Assembly (NCBI GenBank): GCA_016707205.1
Contig: JADJHZ010000007.1
Location: 124,001 to 188,000 of the forward strand
DNA from: Haliscomenobacter sp.
Lineage (GTDB): Bacteria; Bacteroidota; Bacteroidia; Chitinophagales; Saprospiraceae
Length of the DNA: 64,000 nucleotides
Direction: 5' to 3'
This document shows, piece by piece, positions 8,685 to 20,061 of this stretch. The number at the start of each line of letters is the position of its first letter. The stretch's first letter is position 1. Below the pieces are notes generated by a model. The model made no database searches, was not told the DNA's origin, and saw only the letters and a list, made by a program, of their open reading frames with translations. The position numbers and the translations under genes were made by a program.

Positions 8685-11600
8685 ATGCAATCCAAGTTTC
8701 TACCCATGAATACCCTGTTTCCTCTGTTGCTTGGGCGTTCCGCCCGAAAATGGTACCTCCTGGGCTTGTCCCTGTTTTTCGTCCTTTCTGCCCAAGCCAC
8801 CCACATCGTTGGGGGAGAAATAGGATACCGCTGTCTTGGGAATAATCAATACGAGGTCACGCTGCGGGTCTATAGGGATTGTTTTTACGGGGACGATCTG
8901 GCGCCTTTTGACGATCCGGCTTCCATCGGGATTTTCGACCGAAACGGCTTATTAGTTCGCAATCTGCTGGTAACCAAAACCGGCAACGACACCCTCACCA
9001 ATATCATCGACAAATGCATTCTCAATAGCGGGAATGTGTGCGTGCATACCACCACCTACAAAGCGACGGTTACCCTGATGCCGCGACCCGGAGGGTACCG
9101 GTTCGTCTACCAACGTTGCTGCCGGAACGAGACGATCCGGAATATCGTAAAGCCTCTGGAAACCGGAGCCACCTATGATATTCACTTAACCGAGGCGGCC
9201 ATGAAACGGTGTAACAACAGTCCGGTGTTCAATGCCTGGCCGCCCATTTTTATTTGCAGAGACGAACCGCTGTCTTTTAATCATTCGGCTTTAGATACGG
9301 ATGGAGACTCCCTGGTCTATAAACTTTGCATCCCCTTCCAGGGGGGCACGATCCTGTTTCCTCAGCCTGTTCCTCCAGACGCCCCTCCCTACGATACCGT
9401 CGTATGGAATAACCCGCCGAATCAGACGATCTATTCGGTGGATAACATGATGGGATTCGGCGTTCCACTGGCTATTAACCCGGTTTCCGGCCTCATGACG
9501 GCTACCCCGGGACAATTAGGGCAATACGTGATTGGCGTTTGCATTCTGGAATACGATCGAAACACCAAAGAACTGCTTTCCGAAACCCGGAGGGATTTCC
9601 AATACAACGTCATCGACTGCCAGCGAGTCACCGCCGCTCTCTTTGCGCCGGAAGCCCAGTGCGACAACCTCACCGTCAGCTTTCTGAACCAAAGCCAGAA
9701 CGCCGAAGCGTTTCAATGGTATTTTGACTCCCCCTCTACCACGTTCGGCTCAACGGAAAGAAATCCCGTATTTACGTATCCGGACACGGGGAAATATACC
9801 ATAACCCTGATCGCGGAGCCTGGCACGATTTGCGCCGATACCGCTGTTCACGACCTCTTTTTGCAATACAATTCCCTTTCGGTGGATTTGCAGGTGGACG
9901 TATTTGACTGCTTCGGAGGGTCGGTGCTTCAACTGCGGGACTTATCGGTCGATACGATATCTCCGGTAGTAAAATGGCAATGGGAAGTCCGGTTTACAGG
10001 GGGCGAAGCGCTGGTGTCTACCCAGCAGTTCCCTGAGTTCATCGTTCCTACCGGGTCTTCCGGTACGGTTAAACTTACGGCCACTTCTCAAAATGGGTGC
10101 GTTCAAACGGCCGAGAAATCGTTTGAGACGGGACAGGGGAAACCCGGAGGCTATATAGCATCAACCCGGCTGGAAGCGTGCCTGGACGAAGTGATCGGAT
10201 TAAATCCGGGCACGCCCGTCTACGATTTCCTTCCGCTATCATTGGGAGCCGGCCGAAGGGCTTAGCGACACCAGCGCTGTTAACCCAACCCTCACCGTGA
10301 CGAAAGATGCGGTCTATAAAGTAACTATTACTCCGTTAAACGGCCTTTGCGACACCGTAGTGGAGGTAGCCGTAGTAGTGGTGGATCAAACCCCGGCATC
10401 TTTTTCCCAGACGCTTCAATGCGATGGGCTTAGCGTTCAGCTCGCCAATACCACGCCAGGCGCTCCTCTTGCCCGCTGGATCATCGGAGATCCCGCAAAC
10501 CCTGTTTTGGACACCATGGCAGCGACCTTCACGTATACCTTCCCTTCCGCGGGGACCTATCCAGTGACGCTGGTGACCCTGAACCGCTGCCCGGATACCC
10601 TTGCTGGTTCGGTTTCCGTGCCCGGCCCATTTTTGAACGCGGATTTCACTCTGAGCCTGGCAGGTTGTTCTGCTTCCGAAAACCAGATCCGATTTGAGGA
10701 TCGCACCTCCAACCTGCTCAACAACACCAATAGCTGGTTCTGGAGGACAAGCGACGGCCAAACTTCGACGCAAAAGGACCCCATATTTCTTTTTGACGAT
10801 CAGACCGACTCTGTTACCATTACCTTGATAGCAGGAACTTCTCAGGGGTGCCGCGATACGATCATGCGCAAAGTGAGCGTAAAACTGGTCGATTTCCCCA
10901 GGGTTTCGCCTCCTGCTACCGTTTTGGTTTGCCCAGGGGTTCCGACTTCGCTTAATATCAATGGGAGCCCAAGCTACCAGTACGCCTGGAGCCCTGCTGC
11001 GGGGTTGAGCGCTACGGGGATTCCTAACCCTGTCGTCACAGCAACCAGCGATATAATATATCAGGTAACCATTTCAGATGCTACCGGCGTTTGCGATACC
11101 CTGGTTAACGTCCAGGTGGTGGTGGCCGATTTCAAAGCGGTCGCGCCGCCTTCCCAAGTCCTGGTTTGCCCGGAGATTCCCACCCCATTGAATCCGAATG
11201 GGAATAACTTGTATGTGTACTCCTGGAGCCCGGCAACCGGGTTGAGCGATGCCAATGTTGGCAATCCATCCGTTACCACGAGCCAGGACGTCACCTACCA
11301 GGTCAGGATTTCCGATCCGCTGAACAACTGCGATACCACCGTAACGGTTCAGGTTAAGGTAGTCGATTTTAAAGCGGTGGCCCCGCCATCCATGGTCGTC
11401 GTTTGCGGCGGCGTACCTACTGAAATCAATCCAAATGGGAATAGCCAGTACCGGTATGAGTGGTCCCCGGCATCGGGGTTGAGTTCCGCTAATGCCGCCA
11501 ATCCCTTGGTTACTGCAAGCACTGAAATCACCTATCAGGTCAGGATCTCTGACCCCTTAGATAATTGCGATACGACCGTAAGCGTCCTGGTTAAAGTCAT

Positions 11601-14600
11601 TGATTTTGGCGCCGAAGCGCCGCCGGATACCGTTTTAGTTTGTCCAGGCATTGCTACGCCTATGCATCCGGATGCCAACCCCGCCCTGAGGTATTCCTGG
11701 ACCCCGGTTGCCGGGCTGAGCGATCCCTCCGCAGGGAATCCCCTGGTTACGGCAACCGTTGACCAGCGTTATCAGGTGACCGTATCGGACCTCACCGGTT
11801 TTTGCGACACGGTATTCACCGTGCAAGTGAAAATCGCTGACTTCAAAGCCGTGGCCCCGGCGAGCATGGTGGTTGTTTGCCCTAACATTCCCACGCCGGT
11901 GAATCCCAACGGCAGCGATCGGTATCGCTATACCTGGACGCCGGCGACCGGACTGAGCGCTACCAACGTTCCCAATCCGATGGTCACAATCAGTGAAGCG
12001 ATTACCTATCAGGTGCGTATTTCCGATCCGCTGAACAACTGCGATACCACTGTCACCGTGCAGGTCAAGATGGCCGACTTCAAGCCCGTCGCTCCGGCCA
12101 ATATGGTTGTTGTTTGCCCCAATACGCCCACGCCGGTCAATCCCGGCGGCAGCGATCTGTACCGGTATACCTGGACCCCGGCGACCGGACTGAGCGCGAC
12201 CAATGTAGCGAATCCAACAGTGACGACCGGCGTGCCGGTTACCTATCAGGTGCGCATTTCCGACCTGAGCGGGCAATGCGACACGACGGTCACCGTGCAG
12301 GTCAAGATGGTCGATTTCAAGGCCGTCGCTCCGGCGAGCATGGTGGTTGTTTGTCCGAACATTTCCACGCCGGTCAATCCTGGCGGCAGCGATCTGTATC
12401 GCTACACCTGGACGCCGGGGACCGGATTGAGTGCGACCAATGTGCCTAACCCAACCGTCACGACCAGCCAGGGTATTACCTATCAAGTCCGCATTTCCGA
12501 CCTTAGTGGGCAGTGCGACACGACGGTCACCGTGCAGGTTAAGATTGTTGATTTCAAGGCCGTCGCTCCGGCCAATATGGTTGTTGTTTGCCCGAATACG
12601 CCTACGCCGGTCAATCCTGGCGGCAGCGATCTGTACCGCTATACGTGGACGCCGGCCACCGGATTGAGTGCTACCAATGTGCCCAACCCGACCGTCACGA
12701 CCAGCCAGCCTGTTACGTACCAGGTTCGCATCTCCGATTTGAGCGGGCAGTGCGACACGACGGTCACCGTTCAGGTTAAGATTGTTGATTTCAAGGCCGT
12801 CGCTCCGGCCAATATGGTTGTTGTTTGCCCGAATACGCCTACGCCGGTCAATCCTGGCGGCAGCGATCTGTATCGGTATACGTGGACGCCGGCGACCGGA
12901 CTGAGCGCTGCCAATGTGCCTAATCCAACCGTGACAACCAGCCTGCCGATAACCTATCAGGTCCGGATCTCCGACCTGAGTGGGCAATGCGACACCACCG
13001 TCGCCGTTCAGGTCAAGATCGTCGATTTCAAAGCGGTCGCTCCTGCCAATATGGTGGTCGTTTGCCCGAATACGCCTACGCCGGTCAATCCCAACGGAAG
13101 CGACCTCTATCGCTACACCTGGACGCCGGCGACCGGATTGAGTGCTACCAATGTGCCTAACCCAACCGTCACGACCAGCCAGGCTATTACCTATCAAGTC
13201 CGCATTTCCGACCTTAGTGGGCAGTGCGACACGACGGTCACCGTGCAGGTTAAGATGGTTGATTTTAAGGCCGTCGCTCCGGCCAATATGGTTGTTGTTT
13301 GCCCGAATACGCCCACGCCGGTCAATCCTGGCGGCAGCGATCTGTATCGGTATACGTGGACGCCGGCGACCGGACTGAGCGCTGCCAATGTGCCTAATCC
13401 AACCGTGACAACCAGCCTGCCGATAACCTATCAGGTCCGTATCTCCGACCTGAGTGGGCAATGCGATACTACCGTCGCAGTACAGGTTAAAGTGGTGGAC
13501 TTTAAGCCTGTTGCCCCTGCGAGCATGGTGGTTGTTTGCCCCAATACGCCCACGCCGGTGAATCCTGGCGGCAGCGATCTGTATCGGTATACGTGGACGC
13601 CGGCGACCGGATTGAGTGCGACCAATGTGCCTAACCCAACCGTCACGACCAGCCAGGGTATTACCTATCAAGTCCGCATTTCCGACCTTAGTGGGCAGTG
13701 CGACACGACGGTCACCGTGCAGGTTAAGATTGTTGATTTCAAGGCCGTCGCTCCGGCCAATATGGTTGTTGTTTGCCCGAATACGCCTACGCCGGTCAAT
13801 CCTGGCGGCAGCGATCTGTATCGCTACACCTGGACGCCAGCCACCGGATTGAGTGCTACCAATGTACCCAACCCGACCGTCACGACCAGCCAGGCTATTA
13901 CGTATCAGGTGCGCATTTCCGATCTGATTGGGCAGTGCGATACGACGGTCACCGTGCAGATTAAGATCGTCGATTTCAAGGCTGTCGCTCCGGCTAGCAT
14001 GGTGGTTGTTTGCCCGAACATTTCCACGCCGGTCAATCCTGGCGGCAGCGATCTGTATCGCTACACCTGGACCCCGGCGACCGGACTGAGCGCGACCAAT
14101 GTGCCTAACCCGACCGTCACGACCAGCCAGGCTATTACGTATCAGGTGCGCATTTCCGATCTGAGTGGGCAGTGCGATACGACGGTCACCGTACAGGTCA
14201 AGATCGTTGATTTCAAAGCCGTCGCTCCTGCTAATATGGTGGTCGTTTGTCCGAACATTCCCACGCCGGTCAATCCTGGCGGCAGCGATCTGTATCGATA
14301 TATCTGGACCCCGGCGACCGGACTGAGCGCGACCAATGTGCCTAACCCGACCGTCACGACCAGCCAGGCTATTACGTATCAGGTGCGCATTTCCGATCTG
14401 AGTGGGCAGTGCGATACGACGGTCACCGTACAGGTCAAGATCGTTGATTTCAAAGCCGTCGCTCCTGCTAATATGGTGGTCGTTTGTCCGAACATTCCCA
14501 CGCCGGTCAATCCTGGCGGCAGCGATCTGTACCGCTACACCTGGACCCCGGCGACCGGACTGAGCGCGACCAATGTGCCTAACCCGACCGTCACCACCAA

Positions 14601-16875
14601 CGAAGCGATTACGTATCAGGTGCGCATTTCCGACCTGAGTGGGCAGTGCGACACCACCGTCGCCGTTCAGGTCAAGATGGTCGATTTCAAGGCGGTCGCT
14701 CCGGCCAATATGGTGGTCGTTTGCCCGAATACGCCTACGCCGGTCAATCCTGGCGGCAGCGATCTGTATCGGTATACGTGGACGCCGGCGACCGGATTGA
14801 GTGCTACCAATGTGCCCAACCCGACCGTCACGACCAGCCAGCCTGTTACCTACCAGGTCCGTATCTCCGACCTGAGTGGTCAGTGCGACACGACGGTCAC
14901 CGTGCAGGTTAAGATTGTTGATTTCAAGGCCGTCGCTCCGGCCAATATGGTTGTTGTTTGCCCGAATACGCCTACGCCGGTCAATCCTGGTGGTAGCGAT
15001 TTATACCGGTATACCTGGAGTCCGGCGACCGGACTGAGTGCTACCAATGTGCCTAACCCAACCGTCACGACCAGCCAGGGTATTACCTATCAAGTCCGCA
15101 TTTCCGACCTTAGTGGTCAGTGCGACACGACGGTCACCGTGCAGGTTAAGGTTGTTGATTTCAAGGCCGTCGCTCCGGCCAATATGGTTGTTGTTTGCCC
15201 GAATACGCCTACGCCGGTCAATCCTGGCGGCAGCGATCTGTACCGCTATACGTGGACGCCGGCCACCGGATTGAGTGCTACCAATGTGCCCAACCCGACC
15301 GTCACGACCAGCCAGCCTGTTACGTACCAGGTTCGCATCTCCGATTTGAGCGGGCAGTGCGACACGACGGTCACCGTTCAGGTTAAGATCGTCGACTTCA
15401 AGGTCGTCGCTCCGGCGAGCATGATCCTCGTATGTCCTGATATTCCTACGCCGGTCAACCCCAATGGCAGTGACCTCTATCGCTACATCTGGACGCCGGC
15501 CACCGGATTGAGCGCGACCAATGTACCCAACCCAACCGTAACGGCGAACCTGCCGGTCACCTATCAAGTCCGCATCTCCGATTTGAGCGGGCTGTGCGAT
15601 ACCACCGTCACGGTGCAGGTCAAGATCGTCGACTTCAAAGCCGTTGGGCCGGATACTTTGCAAACGGTTTGCCGGGGGATACCGACGCCGCTTAACCCTC
15701 GGGGCGATTCGCAATACCACTATACCTGGAGTCCGGCCACCGGGCTGAGCGCAACCGATGTGGCGAACCCGCTGATCACCACCCTGACTGGCGGCATTTA
15801 TACGGTAACGATCAGCGAACCTTCCCGCCGTTGCGACACCGTGATCACGATCAGGGTAGTAGTTCCCGGAGCGATAAACCCGGATGCAGGGGTTGATACC
15901 ACTTTATGCGCCTTGGGGAATTATGCATTGCAGGGCAAAGGCACAGGCGCTGCCCGTTTTGAATGGTCCGACAATCCGGGCTTCACCAACCTGCTCGGGC
16001 AGAATGCCCAACTCAATCTGAATGTCGCCCGGGGAGTCCGGAAGATATATCTGCGGGTGACCGATGCGAACAACTGTTCCGAAACGGATTCCGTGACCAT
16101 CAGCGCGTTTCCTGTGCTTGCCAGTTTACCGGCTACGGCCCAAAGTTGTTTGCCTGGCGAGATGATCGACCTTCTGGTCGTCAATGGAGATGCCGGACAA
16201 CAATTGCAATACCGGTGGAGCCCTGCAAACCTTCTGATTTCAGATCCCAATACCGGGCCTGGCGCCATTATCAGGGCCCAGGATCAGTCGGCTATTCAGG
16301 TTGAAGTGAGAAACCAGTACGGCTGTCTGGTTACGCTTCGGACCAATATCACCGTGGTGAACTTGCCGGATAAGCTGACGATTTCCGCAGACAAAAACCC
16401 GATCCGCCTGGGAGAATCCGCAGTTATCACGGTTGGCGGTTGTGTTGGGTGCGCGTATGATTGGACGCCTTCTACCGGGTTAAGCAATACCAACAGCTCT
16501 ACAGTAACGGCTACTCCGGAAGAAACGACAACCTATGTCGCAAGGGTTACGAAAGATGGCTGCGTAGACACCATCAGCATCACCATCGTAGTAGAAATCT
16601 GCTCCGAGCCGTTCCTCCCCAATGCCTTTACGCCTAACGGGGACAAAATCAACGACGTATTGTATGTTCGGGTGAAAGATTACGAAGAGCTACACTTCAT
16701 CATTTATAACCGCTGGGGGCAGGAAGTATTTGACACCCGGAATCCGGAAGTGGGCTGGGATGGAACCTACCGGGGCAGGCAACTACCTCCGGATGTTTAT
16801 GGGTTCTATATCTACATGAGATGCCCTGATGGAACGGAGTTCAAGAAAAGAGGGAATATCTCTCTCATTCGATAA
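8685..16875 (+). CDS. Giant SprB-like T9SS type B surface adhesin, read across one frameshift
   Basis: It begins 9 bases after the OmpA-like gene. A signal peptide ending SAQA is followed by THIVGGEIGYRCLG and VTLRVYRDC, the N-terminal domain found in SprB-type Bacteroidota adhesins, then PKD-like domains. Frame 8685 runs to a stop at 10263-10265, but from 10231 the +1 frame reads FRYHWEPAEGLSDTSAV and continues without a break. One extra base near 10224-10233 (TTTCCTTCC) explains the split. Corrected length is about 2,729 residues. Twenty-one tandem 79-residue units occupy 10888-15864. The protein ends with Ig-like domains and a gliding-motility-associated C-terminal domain (FLPNAFTPNGDKINDVL, then YNRWGQEVF and GWDGTYRG), the type B T9SS sorting signal. 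A cell-surface adhesion or gliding role is inferred. Confidence 0.88.
10888..15864 (+). repeat. 21 tandem 237-base (79-residue) repeats inside the adhesin gene
   Basis: Unit n starts at 10888 + 237(n-1), and all 21 units have exactly the same length. The consensus begins VDFKAVAPANMVVVCPN and includes TPVNPGGSDLYRYTW, SATNVPNPTV, TYQVRISDLSGQCDTT and VTVQVKI. Each unit has one Cys at position 15 and one at 69, probably an intradomain disulfide. Units 1-4 and 20-21 are diverged; units 6-19 are nearly identical. Unit 8 (from 12547) and unit 19 (from 15154) look identical in DNA over almost their whole length, 11 units apart. Confidence 0.95.
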
Positions 16876-16899
16876 ACCTACGCCGGCACCCTTCCGTGG

Positions 16900-16941
16900 A
16901 AAACCCCTGCAAAAGTGAAATAATCCTTTTGCAGGGGTTTT
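16900..16941 (+). terminator. Intrinsic terminator of the adhesin transcript
   Basis: A 15-base perfect inverted repeat (AAAACCCCTGCAAAA at 16900-16914, TTTTGCAGGGGTTTT at 16927-16941) starts 24 bases after the adhesin stop and ends in T. Confidence 0.88.
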
Positions 16942-16970
16942 GCGTACAACCCAGGACGGTTAGGATTCGT

Positions 16971-16978
16971 TAACTTTG
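16971..16978 (+). promoter_or_regulatory. Bacteroidota -7 promoter box (TAACTTTG)
   Basis: It matches TAnnTTTG and lies 30 bases before the ATG at 17009, just after the adhesin terminator. No convincing TTG -33 element is seen at the normal distance. Confidence 0.5.
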
Positions 16979-17008
16979 AGAATTGTTCATTTTGTAATAT
17001 TCCAAGCC

Positions 17009-17614
17009 ATGAGTTGTGTTCGAGTACTTCAACCCTTCTTTCGCGCCTGGTTACTACCCTTTACTTGGGCTCTGGCAGTTTCTTTCTCTTACGGGCAATG
17101 CAAGCCGGCAGTGGACGAAGTAGACCCTTTCGACAGTACCCGCACCGTAGCGGCAAAAGCGGTCAACATCGGATACCTTATTCCCAGTAATTTCGAAACA
17201 GCAGACGGCCCCAAAATGATCGAAGAGGCGAAATTGCTCTTTTCTTTTTCGGAAAATGACAGCATCCGGTCCTTTTTCCTTACTGTCGCCGTTCAGGAAC
17301 GGGAATTCCTGAGGATAGATAACGACTTTAATGTGCTGCTATTATTGGACGACGAACAGGTTATCGCAATGATGAACGTATCGGATCAGGGCGTTTTCGA
17401 CCCGGCAACCAACATGCGTTTATATCAGCATACCTGCGTTGTTCCGCTCGACCTGTTTTTTGCGCTGACTCACCTGAAGGTGGCCAAAATCAGGATCAAT
17501 TACCGCACCTACAAGCATACGATCGACTTGACGGAGCGTCAGCGCACAGAACTTCGGGAGGCCATTCGTTGCGTGGGAGAAACGGTCCAACTTATTCCGG
17601 TGGTCAGGCCATGA
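17009..17614 (+). CDS. Secreted protein of unknown function
   Basis: A 201-residue protein if started at the ATG at 17009. An in-frame TTG 33 bases upstream lies on the promoter-like box and is not used. The N-terminus has a long hydrophobic signal (AWLLPFTWALAVSFSYGQ) followed by a Cys. The mature part is a mix of strands and helices (LLFSFSENDSIRSFF, DFNVLLLLDDEQVIAMM, KIRINYRTYKHTIDL) with two more cysteines. I recognise no family. It has its own promoter-like box and follows the adhesin terminator, so it is likely a separate unit. Confidence 0.7.
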   Translation: MSCVRVLQPFFRAWLLPFTWALAVSFSYGQCKPAVDEVDPFDSTRTVAAKAVNIGYLIPSNFETADGPKMIEEAKLLFSFSENDSIRSFFLTVAVQEREFLRIDNDFNVLLLLDDEQVIAMMNVSDQGVFDPATNMRLYQHTCVVPLDLFFALTHLKVAKIRINYRTYKHTIDLTERQRTELREAIRCVGETVQLIPVVRP

Positions 17615-17647
17615 TTTCTTTTTATACCGGCTGCTTTAGCCTATACG

Positions 17648-18340
17648 TCAGGAGACGGACGCCGGACCGTCCAGGATGGAAAAAGCGAAATGGCGCAACA
17701 ATTCTTTAGCATCCGAATACTCCTGGTTTCCGTTGGAAATATCCGTTAAGGAAGGCAGGTGCTGGGCAAAGAAAATATGGTCTTTGGCCATTTCCAGCAG
17801 CGTACTGGCCAGCGCTTTAGGGTATTGGAAATCCGGCTTAATTTCGGTGATAATCGCGGCGATGGTTTTGCTCAACGACTTGTAGGTGAGAAAAAAACCT
17901 TTCTTGTTCTCCTCGTCTACCTTTTTGGTATGGTATGCTTTCGTTGATTCCGACACTACGATCCGGTACAATACATCCTCATCCACCCAGTCGATCGCTT
18001 CGTCCCGAAGGGCTGCATCGACAATAGTAGAGATCGCGATGGTGAGTTTTTTCCTTGGATCGGTCATGTTTTTGGTATTGACCTCGATCAGGTAGCGCAT
18101 CCACTCCCAATACCAGCAAAGCAGATACACCAGCAACCGGTGTTTGTTTTCGAAATACCGGTAGATGGAAGCCTCCGTGGAGTGAATGCGCTGGGCCAGT
18201 TTTTTAAACGTAAAATCCTCGAAGCCGATCTCATCAATCAGATGAATGCTGTGCTGAATGATACTTCTGCCCAATTTGGTGTCCTGGGGATCCCGGATAT
18301 ACAGATTTTCGTTGAGTTGAATTTGAATATTGACCCCCAT
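17648..18340 (-). CDS. TetR/AcrR family transcriptional regulator
   Basis: A 230-residue protein with an N-terminal TetR helix-turn-helix (about residues 24-74): SIIQHSIHLIDEIGFEDFTF, KKLAQRIHSTEASIYRYFEN and KHRLLVYLL. The C-terminal ligand-binding and dimer half is divergent, as usual for the family. The gene lies 12 bases downstream of the SulP transporter gene on the same strand and is probably cotranscribed. A short inverted repeat just before the transporter start (20062-20080) is a candidate operator. The effector is unknown. Confidence 0.85.
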   Translation of the reverse strand: MGVNIQIQLNENLYIRDPQDTKLGRSIIQHSIHLIDEIGFEDFTFKKLAQRIHSTEASIYRYFENKHRLLVYLLCWYWEWMRYLIEVNTKNMTDPRKKLTIAISTIVDAALRDEAIDWVDEDVLYRIVVSESTKAYHTKKVDEENKKGFFLTYKSLSKTIAAIITEIKPDFQYPKALASTLLEMAKDHIFFAQHLPSLTDISNGNQEYSDAKELLRHFAFSILDGPASVS

Positions 18341-18352
18341 TGGCTGTCATTT

Positions 18353-20050
18353 TTAGCTTTGGATGCGGTCCCGAAGGTTTTGCTTTAACCAGACGGTACC
18401 ATCCTGAAATGTTGGGAAATTAAGTTCTGCAGGAACAAGCCCCGGCACGAGGTTTATCGCCGCCAGCATGTCTTTGGGTTGGCCGCGAAGGCCCGTAACG
18501 GCCACCGTGATGTTTTGCGCATGGAGATCCGACACCGCTTCCTCCAGAGCGTATAATCCGGATTGGTCTACATACGGAACCCGCCCCATCCGGATGATGA
18601 CGACTTTAATATGCGGTTTGGAACGGATAATTTCCTGGAACCGGGAGGCGAATCCAAAAAACAAAGGCCCATCCAGGTGTTTGATGAAAACCAGATCGCC
18701 AAATTGACGAAGCAGGTCTGGGTCCTCGTCCGCCCAGGGCAATTCAAGGGCATAAGTCTGAAGTGGCGCTGAAAGCGTTCTCCCCTCCACCACATCGGCA
18801 ATGTTTTTCATGAACAGCAGGGCAGCGAGGATCAGCCCGATCGCCACCGCTTCCAATAACCCGACAAAGACGGTAATGGCCAATACCAGAAGCATGATGA
18901 CGGCATCCGCTCTTGGGATGTTGCGGATATGGTTGAATCCTTTGTAGTCGATGATTCCAATCCCTACCGTCAACAGAATCCCTGCCAAAACCGCGTTGGG
19001 AATGACGCCCACCAGCGGGCCAAGACCCAGCAAAATGCCCAAAAGTAGCAAACCGGCAACTACTCCGGCAATGCGGGTACGGCCTCCCGACTGAATATTG
19101 ATCACGGTCCGCATCGTAGCCCCCGCGCCAGGCAAACCGCCAATAAGGGCAGCTGCGATATTCCCAAGGCCCTGCCCGATCAACTCCCGGTTGCTGTCGT
19201 GCCGGGTTTTCGACAGGTTGTCGGCAATCACGGAAGTGAGCAAGGAGTCAATGGCGCCAAGTGCTGCCAGTGTGAACCCATACTGCAAAACAAAAGCGAA
19301 ATTTTTGGGGTCAATCAGCGCAGCCCAGAACGAGAGCTGGAGGCTGGGAAGTCCCTTAGGAACCCCTCCTGGCGTGCTGCTGGCAATCAGGCTCACCTGC
19401 CCGTCCCGGAGAAAAACAAACGCCAGCCCGGAAATCAGGACTAGCGCGACCAAAGACCCCGGGACCGATTTGGTGATTTTGGGAAACAAGTAAATGATCG
19501 CTATCGTGGCAGAGGCCAACAGCACAGCATAGCCGTTGAAGATCCCGGGGATTTGCCCAAGGTTCTTCACCACCCCCAAAGCGCCTCCTGCCGGGGAGGG
19601 CGCTCCCAAAAGGGGAAATAGCTGCGTAATGATAATGATCACTCCGATCCCGCTCATAAATCCAGAAACTACCGGATAAGGAATATATTTGATATACCTG
19701 CCTGCGCCAATGATGCCGAAAAGCAGCTCGATCAGCCCGCCCAGGAGAAAGGTCGCAACGACCAGGGGCATGGCCTCTTCAATTCCTCCTCCAAACGCGA
19801 TCGCTTTCGCGATCACTACCGCCGACACCACCGTCATGGGCGCGGTGGGCCCGCTGATCTGCGTGGGCGTGCCTCCAAATATAGCTGCGACTACGCCCAA
19901 TGCAATCGCCCCATAAAGCCCGGCAATAGCCCCCAACTCCGTCTGCGCGCCAAATGCCAAGGCAAGCGGAAAGGCAACAATGCCTGCGGTTATTCCGCCA
20001 AACAGATCTCCGCGGAGGTGGGTCAAATCCCACCGAAGTAAATGTTTCAT
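18353..20050 (-). CDS. SulP/SLC26 family anion transporter with STAS domain
   Basis: A 565-residue inner-membrane protein. The N-terminal part carries the SulP signature region (DLFGGITAGIVAFPLALAFG, then GPTAPMTVVSAVV), followed by about a dozen hydrophobic segments. A C-terminal STAS domain occupies about residues 440-555 (HLDGPLFFGFASRF, VDQSGLYALEEAV). Family members carry sulfate, bicarbonate or other anions, usually with sodium or proton coupling; the substrate here is not decidable. The gene leads a two-gene unit with a TetR regulator. Confidence 0.92.
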   Translation of the reverse strand: MKHLLRWDLTHLRGDLFGGITAGIVAFPLALAFGAQTELGAIAGLYGAIALGVVAAIFGGTPTQISGPTAPMTVVSAVVIAKAIAFGGGIEEAMPLVVATFLLGGLIELLFGIIGAGRYIKYIPYPVVSGFMSGIGVIIIITQLFPLLGAPSPAGGALGVVKNLGQIPGIFNGYAVLLASATIAIIYLFPKITKSVPGSLVALVLISGLAFVFLRDGQVSLIASSTPGGVPKGLPSLQLSFWAALIDPKNFAFVLQYGFTLAALGAIDSLLTSVIADNLSKTRHDSNRELIGQGLGNIAAALIGGLPGAGATMRTVINIQSGGRTRIAGVVAGLLLLGILLGLGPLVGVIPNAVLAGILLTVGIGIIDYKGFNHIRNIPRADAVIMLLVLAITVFVGLLEAVAIGLILAALLFMKNIADVVEGRTLSAPLQTYALELPWADEDPDLLRQFGDLVFIKHLDGPLFFGFASRFQEIIRSKPHIKVVIIRMGRVPYVDQSGLYALEEAVSDLHAQNITVAVTGLRGQPKDMLAAINLVPGLVPAELNFPTFQDGTVWLKQNLRDRIQS

Positions 20051-20061
20051 GTCTGTGGAAA

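Noticed and set aside
11635..13671. Minus-strand open frame of 678 codons
   Set aside because: It runs opposite the 237-base repeats. Each unit contributes the same antisense codons, so the frame stays open by repetition. It has no start region or domain, and the plus strand is clearly the coding one.
10888..15864. Regular direct repeats as a possible CRISPR array
   Set aside because: Units are 237 bases, open in one frame throughout and without variable spacers; no cas genes are near.
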